From NCBI GenBank assembly GCA_018971925.1, contig JAGWZT010000127.1, forward strand, positions 1-6,247: a stretch of 6,247 nt of DNA. The letters are read 5' to 3'. Both the position numbers and the translations under genes were made by a program. The notes below the pieces were generated by a model. The model did no database searches. It saw only the letters and a program-made list of their open reading frames with translations, and was not told where the DNA came from. Below are positions 1 to 4,655 of the stretch, piece by piece (position 1 is the stretch's first letter; the number at the start of each line of letters is the position of its first letter). Origin of the DNA: Lysobacteraceae bacterium. GTDB lineage: Bacteria; Pseudomonadota; Gammaproteobacteria; Xanthomonadales; Rhodanobacteraceae.

Positions 1-1004
1 CAATAGAACAGGTTGTTGCCGGAAATGACCGTGCCTGCTCCGTCATCCAGCCCGGCCGGGAACAGCGAGCGGGTGATGAACCAGAACGCGATGGCGGCGA
101 GGATCGCGGACACGAATACGCCGCGGTACAGCGCGCCCATGATCGAGCCGCCTTGCTTGACCTTCACCACGAACGTGCCGATCACCGAGGCGATGATCGA
201 AGCGGCGCCGAGGATCAGCGGATACAGCACCGCATCGGGATTCGCGGCGAAGGCGAGGCCGCCGAGCAGCATGGTCGCGACCACGGTGACCGCGTAGGTT
301 TCGAACAGGTCGGCCGCCATGCCGGCGCAGTCGCCGACGTTGTCGCCCACGTTGTCGGCGATCACCGCCGGGTTGCGCGGATCGTCTTCGGGGATGCCGG
401 CTTCGACCTTGCCGACCAGGTCCGCGCCGACGTCGGCGCCCGTGGTGAAGATGCCGCCACCGAGGCGCGCGAAGATCGAAATCAGCGACGAGCCGAAGGC
501 AAGACCGACCAGCGCGTGCAGGCCGGCTTCGCCGGTGTGTCCGGTGCTTTGCAGGATCATCCAGTAACCGGTGACGCCCAGCAGCGCCAAGCCGACCACC
601 AGCATGCCGGTGATCGCGCCGCCGCGGAACGCGACGTTCATGGCGGCGCTTATGCCGTTGCGCGCGGCTTCGGCCGTGCGCACGTTGGCGCGCACCGAGA
701 CATTCATGCCGATGTAGCCGGCCGCGCCGGAAAGAATCGCGCCGATCGCGAAACCGATCGCGGTCGGCCAGCCGAGACCCGGCACGAAACCGATGATGAT
801 GAACAATACGATCCCGGCGATCGCAATGAAGGTGTACTGGCGGTTGAGGTAGGCCTTGGCGCCCACCTGCACCGCGTGCGCGATTTCGCGCATGCGATCG
901 TTGCCGGCCGGTTGTTTCATGATCCAGCTGGCCGAGATGACGCCGTAAAGAATCGCCACGATCGCACAGGCAAGCGCGATCCACACTCCATACTGTTGCA
1001 GCAT
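1..1004 (-). CDS. hppA: Membrane-bound proton-translocating pyrophosphatase, N-terminal half (partial)
   Basis: This is an integral inner-membrane pump of the H+-PPase family (V-PPase/HppA), which hydrolyses pyrophosphate to drive ion export. The window shows 334 codons from ATG; the usual length is about 670-700 residues, so the C-terminal half lies off the left edge. The pyrophosphate/Mg2+-binding signature is present: DVGADLVGKVE at residues 191-201 (D191, D195, K199), then PEDDPRNP at 206-212 and DNVGDNVGDCAG at 217-228. Hydrophobic segments lie near 7-27, 56-75, 80-100, 127-150, 162-180, 237-255, 258-280 and 290-311. The start is supported by an AAAGGGG ribosome site (1018-1012, minus strand) seven bases before the ATG and by an N-terminal membrane helix. 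The residues that decide K+ dependence, and much of the ion specificity, are in the missing half, so proton rather than sodium pumping is inferred from the gammaproteobacterial context. An antisense plus-strand ORF over the same bases is a GC-rich shadow. Confidence 0.95.
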   Translation of the reverse strand, partial: MLQQYGVWIALACAIVAILYGVISASWIMKQPAGNDRMREIAHAVQVGAKAYLNRQYTFIAIAGIVLFIIIGFVPGLGWPTAIGFAIGAILSGAAGYIGMNVSVRANVRTAEAARNGISAAMNVAFRGGAITGMLVVGLALLGVTGYWMILQSTGHTGEAGLHALVGLAFGSSLISIFARLGGGIFTTGADVGADLVGKVEAGIPEDDPRNPAVIADNVGDNVGDCAGMAADLFETYAVTVVATMLLGGLAFAANPDAVLYPLILGAASIIASVIGTFVVKVKQGGSIMGALYRGVFVSAILAAIAFWFITRSLFPAGLDDGAGTVISGNNLFY

Positions 1005-1047
1005 CGGACAACCCCTTTCGGTGCAAACCCCAACGGGCATTCCCGCG

Positions 1048-1075
1048 AGTATAGCGCGGCTCCCGCGGCTGACCA
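1048..1075 (-). promoter_or_regulatory. Predicted sigma70 promoter for hppA
   Basis: On the minus strand a -35 TGGTCA (1075-1070, four of six consensus bases) is followed by a 16-base spacer and a -10 TATACT (1053-1048, five of six). The predicted transcript would start near 1041 and carry a leader of about 37 bases containing the hppA ribosome site. The -10 is strong and the -35 moderate. The call rests on motif match only. Confidence 0.55.
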
Positions 1076-1115
1076 GAGGCCGCCCAGCCGTCCCATCGTG
1101 GCAGTTCGACGAGTC

Positions 1116-1121
1116 TAGAAT
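1116..1121 (+). promoter_or_regulatory. Possible -10 element for the PEP mutase-family gene
   Basis: TAGAAT (five of six to TATAAT) lies 45 bases before the start codon at 1167, in the spacer shared with hppA. No convincing -35 hexamer sits 15-18 bases upstream, so this is a weak call. If real, it makes the 1005-1166 spacer a divergent promoter region. Confidence 0.3.
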
Positions 1122-1166
1122 GCGGGGCTCCGGGCGAACGCCGCGATCCGAAGGAACCAGCAAAAA

Positions 1167-1991
1167 ATGACCGACCATCGTTATGTTGCGCGCCGCGCCG
1201 CGTTCCGCAAGTTGCATCAATCCGGCTGCTTCCTGATTCCGAATCCGTGGGATGCGGGTTCCGCGCACGCGTTGGCGGCGCTGGGTTTCAAGGCGCTGGC
1301 GACCACCAGCTCCGGTTTTGCGTGGTCGCGCGCGCACGCCGACAACACGATGGACATCGAGGCGGTGTTGGCGCACTGTCGCGAAATCGTCGGGGCCACG
1401 GAACTGCCGGTGAACGCCGATTTCGAGGACGGCCATGCGCGCGATATCGACAGCGTGAAGCAGAACGTCATCCGCTGCGTCGAAACCGGCGTGGCCGGCT
1501 TGTCCATCGAGGATTCCACCGGCGACCCGTCGCAGCCGTTGTACGACTTCGATGAAGCCGTCGCGCGCATGCGCGCCGCGCGTGCCGCGATCGACGCGAC
1601 CGGCGAAGACGTGATGCTGATCGGCCGCGCCGAATGCTTTCTGGTCGGCCACCCCGATCCCCTGAACGAATCCTTGAAGCGCTTGCGCGCCTACGCCGAA
1701 GCCGGCGCCGATTGCCTGTACGCGCCCGGTGCGGGCAAGCCGGAACAGATTCACGCGATCGTCGAGGCCGTTGCACCGAAACCCGTGAACGTGCTGGTCG
1801 GACGTCCGGCGCCGTGCACGCTTGCCGATCTTGCGAAGCTCGGCGTGCGCCGCGTCAGCGTTGGCGGCGCCTTGGCCGGTGCCGCGTGGGGCGGGTTCCT
1901 GCGCGCCGCGCGCGGATTGGCCGAAGGCCGTTTCGATGGCTTCGCCGGGAATGCCACGCATTCTGAGTTGGACAACCTGTTTGCGCCGTAG
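1167..1991 (+). CDS. Isocitrate lyase/PEP mutase superfamily enzyme, substrate unknown
   Basis: The 274-residue protein has the TIM-barrel sequence pattern of the isocitrate lyase/phosphoenolpyruvate mutase superfamily (PrpB/PEP_mutase group). That group cleaves or forms C-C or P-C bonds in 2-oxo or 2-hydroxy acids using Mg2+. Visible landmarks are IPNPWDAGSA (24-33), the TTSSG loop (46-50), the metal-binding NADFEDGH (83-90, with D85, E87 and D88), SIEDS (113-117) and GRAE (153-156). The KKCGH/KRCGH-type motif with the catalytic cysteine of true isocitrate and methylisocitrate lyases is absent, so aceA or prpB should not be assigned. The family also includes oxaloacetate decarboxylases, petal-death-like lyases and phosphonate enzymes; no phosphonate genes are nearby. 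The start has AAGGA (1151-1155) eleven bases upstream. The gene diverges from hppA and converges on the phosphofructokinase. Its stop codon is part of the GTAG end of the adjoining repeat. Confidence 0.85.
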   Translation: MTDHRYVARRAAFRKLHQSGCFLIPNPWDAGSAHALAALGFKALATTSSGFAWSRAHADNTMDIEAVLAHCREIVGATELPVNADFEDGHARDIDSVKQNVIRCVETGVAGLSIEDSTGDPSQPLYDFDEAVARMRAARAAIDATGEDVMLIGRAECFLVGHPDPLNESLKRLRAYAEAGADCLYAPGAGKPEQIHAIVEAVAPKPVNVLVGRPAPCTLADLAKLGVRRVSVGGALAGAAWGGFLRAARGLAEGRFDGFAGNATHSELDNLFAP

Positions 1992-2090
1992 GTTGGGTTG
2001 AGTCCGCGTTCTTTGCGGATGAAGCCCAACATCGGATGTTTGGCACTCGTTGGGCTTCGCCGGATGCAGCCCGGCTCAGCGCCAACCTAC
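1988..2090. repeat. Inverted pair of GTAG-type REP-like elements between convergent genes
   Basis: Two similar units face each other tail to tail. Unit 1 is 1988-2030 on plus; unit 2 is 2090-2049 on minus. Each begins GTAGGTTGG, ends GAAGCCCAAC and folds as a hairpin after a 5' GTAG. The outer stems are GTTGG/CCAAC. The inner stems are TCCGC (2003-2007) with GCGGA (2015-2019) in unit 1, and GCCGG (2059-2063) with CCGGC (2071-2075) in unit 2, each with a 7-base loop. Between units, GAAGCCCAAC (2021-2030) and GTTGGGCTTC (2049-2058) form a perfect 10-bp inverted repeat. A 5' GTAG plus an imperfect palindrome is the classic REP layout mobilised in trans by RAYT (REP-associated tyrosine) transposases. 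No such transposase is in the window. The first GTAG contains the stop codon of the gene on the left and the second contains the stop codon of the phosphofructokinase gene. The structure could also act as a bidirectional terminator or mRNA 3'-end stabiliser; there is no T-run. Confidence 0.85.
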
Positions 2091-3373
2091 ACGTCGAACG
2101 GCGGCAGTTTCTTTTTGACCGCGGCGTTTTTCAGCACGACGTATTGCGGCAATCCGTTCTTGCCGTAAGGCGGCGGTGCTTCACCGCGGATCAGCGGCGC
2201 GAGGTATTGGCGCGCGGCGGCGGTGATGCGGAAACCATCCTTCGCGATGAACGCGGACGGCAGTTTCTTCTCGCGATTGGCGATCCTGTCGAGCCTCGCG
2301 GTTTCGATCTTCCAGCGGTACGGTGAATCGGAGATGCGCTTGATCACCGGCATAACCGCGTTCTCACCGGAAAGCGCGAGTTCCACCGCTGCCTTGCCGA
2401 CCGCCAGCGCGTGCTCCAGGTCGGTCTTCGACGCGACGTGCCGCGCCGAGCGTTGCAGGTAGTCCGGCATCGCCCAGTGGGTTTTGAGATTCAGTTTGCC
2501 GCGCACCAACCCGGCGAGCGCGGGCGCGACGCCGCCGAGCTGCGTGTGGCCGAACGCGTCGGTGCCGGCGTGCGCGTCGGCGACGAACCCACCATCCGCG
2601 TAGCGGATGCCTTCGCTTGCAGCAACCACGCAGCAGCCGACGCGATCCACCGTTTCATGCACGCGTTGCAGGAACGCGTCGGCGTCGAACACGCGCTCGG
2701 GGAACAGGATGATGTGCGGCGCGTCATTCGCGTGTTCACCGGCCAGTCCCGCAGAGGCCGCGATCCAGCCCGCGTGCCGGCCCATCACTTCCATCACGAA
2801 CACCCTGGTCGAGGTGTCCATCATCGATACCACGTCCAGCGCGCATTCGCGCAAGGACACCGCGGTGTATTTCGCGACCGAGCCGAAACCCGGGCAACAG
2901 TCGGTGACGGCAAGGTCGTTGTCCACCGTCTTGGGCACGCCGATGCAGCGGATGTCGTAGCCCATGGTCTTGCCGAGCTGCGACAGTTTCAGCGCGGTGT
3001 CGGCCGAATCGTTGCCGCCGTTGTAGAGGAACCAGCGGATGCCGTGCGCGCGGAAGACTTCGATCAGGCGTTCGTAGCGTGCGCGGTCTTCCTCCAGTGA
3101 CTTCAGTTTCACCCGGCACGAACCGAACGCGCCGCCCGGCGTGTGCTTGAGTGCCCGGATCGCGGCCGGCGATTCTTTCGTGGTATCGATCAGGTCCTCG
3201 CGCAGCGCGCCGAGGATGCCGTTGCGCGCGGCGTAGGCGGTGACCTTGTGCTTGCGGCAGGTTTCGATCACCGTGGCGGCGCTGGCGTTGATCACGGCGG
3301 TGACGCCGCCCGACTGCGCGTACAATAACTTGCCCTTCAAATTCGGGCCTGCGGTTCTCGGGGTTGCGTTCAT
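2087..3373 (-). CDS. pfp: Pyrophosphate-dependent 6-phosphofructokinase
   Basis: This cytoplasmic enzyme reversibly converts fructose 6-phosphate plus PPi to fructose 1,6-bisphosphate plus phosphate, so it can serve both glycolysis and gluconeogenesis. The 428-residue length fits the bacterial PPi-PFK group and is about 100 residues longer than ATP-PFK PfkA. Landmarks are the phosphate loop AQSGGVTAVINAS (19-31), NGGNDS (118-123), PKTVDND (147-153, with catalytic-base candidate D151 and metal-ligand candidate D153), MGRHAGW (197-203) and SEGIR (253-257). In ATP-PFK the second loop is GGDGS; here D122 occupies the glycine position, and K148 lies in the PKT motif, both hallmarks of PPi use. The preceding position is Asn121 where most enzymes have Asp. 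The ATG start has no clear Shine-Dalgarno sequence (GCCGAG is the best nearby), but the start sits just before the conserved core. The gene converges on the PEP mutase-family gene and diverges from adk. Its stop lies in the REP-like repeat. Confidence 0.95.
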   Translation of the reverse strand: MNATPRTAGPNLKGKLLYAQSGGVTAVINASAATVIETCRKHKVTAYAARNGILGALREDLIDTTKESPAAIRALKHTPGGAFGSCRVKLKSLEEDRARYERLIEVFRAHGIRWFLYNGGNDSADTALKLSQLGKTMGYDIRCIGVPKTVDNDLAVTDCCPGFGSVAKYTAVSLRECALDVVSMMDTSTRVFVMEVMGRHAGWIAASAGLAGEHANDAPHIILFPERVFDADAFLQRVHETVDRVGCCVVAASEGIRYADGGFVADAHAGTDAFGHTQLGGVAPALAGLVRGKLNLKTHWAMPDYLQRSARHVASKTDLEHALAVGKAAVELALSGENAVMPVIKRISDSPYRWKIETARLDRIANREKKLPSAFIAKDGFRITAAARQYLAPLIRGEAPPPYGKNGLPQYVVLKNAAVKKKLPPFDV

Positions 3374-3490
3374 GCGGTGCTCGGCGCTTGACGTGGCGTT
3401 GACGGGGTGGTTGCACTGCCGCTAGCGTACCCCTCGCGAGTCAATTTGCAATGTAAGGTTCCGCGTTCGCCGCGGGCCGAAAGGAGACGC
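3374..3490. promoter_or_regulatory. Divergent spacer between pfp and adk, promoters not clearly resolved
   Basis: This 117-bp region must hold the control signals of both genes unless they are read from further away. On plus, TTGACG occurs at 3388-3393 and again at 3399-3404, exactly 11 bases apart. The second could pair with a weak -10 TAGCGT (3423-3428, 18-base spacer) to drive adk. On minus, TTGACT (3444-3439) is a good -35 match but has no acceptable -10 at 16-18 bases. I cannot name a regulator. Confidence 0.3.
3480..3486 (+). promoter_or_regulatory. Ribosome binding site that fixes the adk start
   Basis: AAAGGAG ends four bases before the ATG at 3491. It supports that codon over the longer reading frame that opens with a GTG-rich, non-conserved stretch at 3407. 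Confidence 0.85.
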
Positions 3491-4060
3491 ATGCGCATCG
3501 TATTGCTCGGCGCGCCCGGATCGGGCAAGGGCACCCAGGCCAAGCGGCTGAAGGTGGATCTCGGCATCGCGCACATTTCCACGGGTGATCTGCTGCGCGC
3601 GGCGGTCAAGGCCGGTACGTCGCTCGGATTGAAGGCGAAAGCGGTGATGGAATCCGGGCAGCTGGTTTCCGACGGCATCGTGCTGGGCCTGCTGGAAGAG
3701 CGCCTCGCGCAATCCGACACGAAGCCCGGCTTCGTCCTCGATGGTTACCCGCGCAACCTCGCGCAGGCGAACGCGCTGGACGGACTGCTGGCGCGCGTCG
3801 GCCAGCCGCTGGATGCGGTGGTGAAGTTGAACGTGCCGGATGCCGCCATCGTCAAGCGTTGCGAAATCCGCTTCGAGCAGGAGCATCGCGCCGACGACAA
3901 CCCCGAAACCGTGCGCAAGCGTCTCGCGGTGTACGCCGAACAGACCGCGCCGGTCGCGGACTTCTATGCGCAACGCGGATTGCTCACCGAAATCGATGGC
4001 GTCGGCGACATCGATGCGATCGGCGATCGCGTGCTCGCCGCGCTGCGGGCGCGCGGGTAG
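3491..4060 (+). CDS. adk: Adenylate kinase, short-lid type
   Basis: This essential cytoplasmic enzyme interconverts ATP plus AMP and two ADP. The 189-residue protein shows the P-loop GAPGSGKGT (7-15), the AMP-binding STGDLLR (30-36), LDGYPR (83-88) and DDNPETVRKRL (135-145) with the arginines that close over the phosphates. Compared with the 214-residue E. coli enzyme, the LID insert after about residue 122 is reduced to a short loop (122-138), as in other short-type adenylate kinases, and there are no zinc-binding cysteines. The loop reads RCEIRFEQEHR, where remembered Xanthomonas sequences have GR pairs, so one usual glycine is replaced by Ile126 while the arginines remain. The ATG at 3491 matches the family N-terminus (MRIVLLG) and has a strong ribosome site. 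An in-frame upstream extension of 28 codons from 3407 has no homology-like character. It is probably the first gene of a plus-strand operon with the two genes that follow. Confidence 0.96.
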   Translation: MRIVLLGAPGSGKGTQAKRLKVDLGIAHISTGDLLRAAVKAGTSLGLKAKAVMESGQLVSDGIVLGLLEERLAQSDTKPGFVLDGYPRNLAQANALDGLLARVGQPLDAVVKLNVPDAAIVKRCEIRFEQEHRADDNPETVRKRLAVYAEQTAPVADFYAQRGLLTEIDGVGDIDAIGDRVLAALRARG

Positions 4061-4139
4061 TGCGTTGACAAGTTTCAGCTTGCCTGCGTTTCTCGACAGC
4101 CTTCTCGGCATATGCCGGTTCCGGCGTGGCCCGGAGGAC
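4061..4139 (+). other. adk downstream spacer with a 12-bp palindrome
   Basis: This 79-bp gap separates adk from the next start. It contains a perfect consensus -35 hexamer TTGACA (4065-4070) without a matching -10 at 16-18 bases, and the perfect palindrome CGGCATATGCCG (4106-4117). No terminator is visible, so read-through from adk is likely. The reading frame of the following gene stays open across this gap, so a longer product from a TTG codon (4065 or 4080) cannot be excluded. Confidence 0.4.
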
Positions 4140-4640
4140 ATGCCGTATTCGCCGCCGTTGCTGATCGCGCTGCTGATTGCCTGCGGCGCGCTGCAGGCGT
4201 TCTTCAACGTGTACAACGGCGCTGCGCCGGGCGTGGCTGCGGCGGTCCTGGTCGGTGGCCTCGGTCTCATCGGTGCGCTCCACTTGTTGTTGCGCGGCCG
4301 CGGCAAGTCGTTGCGCTTCGTGCAGACGATGACCGCGCTGGCGGCGGTGTACCTGCTGTTCGGCGTGGTCATCGACGCGCTCATCTCCTGGTTGTCACTG
4401 GCCGCGTTGAGCAAACAGGTTCTCGAGCACCCCGAACACCCGCCCGCGCTTACCACGTTGCAGACGCTGATGATCCCCGGCGTGCTCGGGCTGGTCATCT
4501 GGCAGTTCTGCGTATTCGTCGGCATCGTGCGCCGCGCGCTGGAGATTCCCGTCGCGGGCGCGGTGCTGGTGCTCCTGCTGCTGTTCCTGGTCGACTGGTT
4601 CGTCGCCAGCCTGGTGGCATCCGCAATGGGCGTGGTTTGA
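4140..4640 (+). CDS. Small multi-pass inner-membrane protein of unknown function
   Basis: I do not recognise this 166-residue protein. It is strongly hydrophobic, with probable membrane segments near residues 6-25, 31-51, 63-88, 106-130 and 136-160, giving four or five helices. Short charged loops lie between them (RGRGKSLR at 52-59; KQVLEHPEHPP at 92-102). No catalytic or metal-binding motif stands out. The protein lacks a cleavable signal peptide and probably inserts through its first helix. The ATG at 4140 is chosen because GGAGG (4133-4137) lies just upstream, although the gap of two bases is short, and because the hydrophobic segment begins right after it. TTG codons at 4065 and 4080 are possible alternatives but have no ribosome site. 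Its TGA stop overlaps the ribosome site of mpl, so co-translation with mpl is likely and a link to cell-envelope recycling is possible, but that is inference from position only. Confidence 0.75.
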   Translation: MPYSPPLLIALLIACGALQAFFNVYNGAAPGVAAAVLVGGLGLIGALHLLLRGRGKSLRFVQTMTALAAVYLLFGVVIDALISWLSLAALSKQVLEHPEHPPALTTLQTLMIPGVLGLVIWQFCVFVGIVRRALEIPVAGAVLVLLLLFLVDWFVASLVASAMGVV

Positions 4641-4644
4641 GGAG
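4639..4644 (+). promoter_or_regulatory. Ribosome binding site deciding the mpl start
   Basis: GAGGAG overlaps the TGA stop of the upstream gene. It lies 11 bases before the ATG at 4656 but only 2 bases before an in-frame GTG at 4647. The ATG gives an N-terminus (MRIHILGICGTFMGG) that matches E. coli Mpl from residue 1, so the ATG is preferred. Confidence 0.7.
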
Positions 4645-4655
4645 TCGTGGCACCC

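Noticed and set aside
43..1026. Arg/His-rich minus-strand frame and the matching plus-strand frame (153-1118) over hppA
   Set aside because: The true hppA frame on the minus strand carries the full pyrophosphatase signature and membrane helices; these frames are out-of-phase shadows.
1988..2090. CRISPR-like or tandem repeat array
   Set aside because: Only two units are present and they are inverted, not direct with spacers; the REP doublet explanation fits better.
3407..3490. Upstream GTG start extending adk by 28 codons
   Set aside because: The ATG at 3491 has an AAAGGAG site four bases upstream and matches the family N-terminus; the extension overlaps the control region and has no homology-like character.
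4065..4093. Consensus TTGACA at 4065 as a promoter for the membrane gene and mpl
   Set aside because: No hexamer resembling TATAAT occurs 16-18 bases downstream, so the -35 match alone is not enough.
4106..4117. Perfect palindrome CGGCATATGCCG as an operator
   Set aside because: It is only 12 bp, occurs once in the window and matches no regulator site I know; kept as a note in the adk downstream spacer entry.
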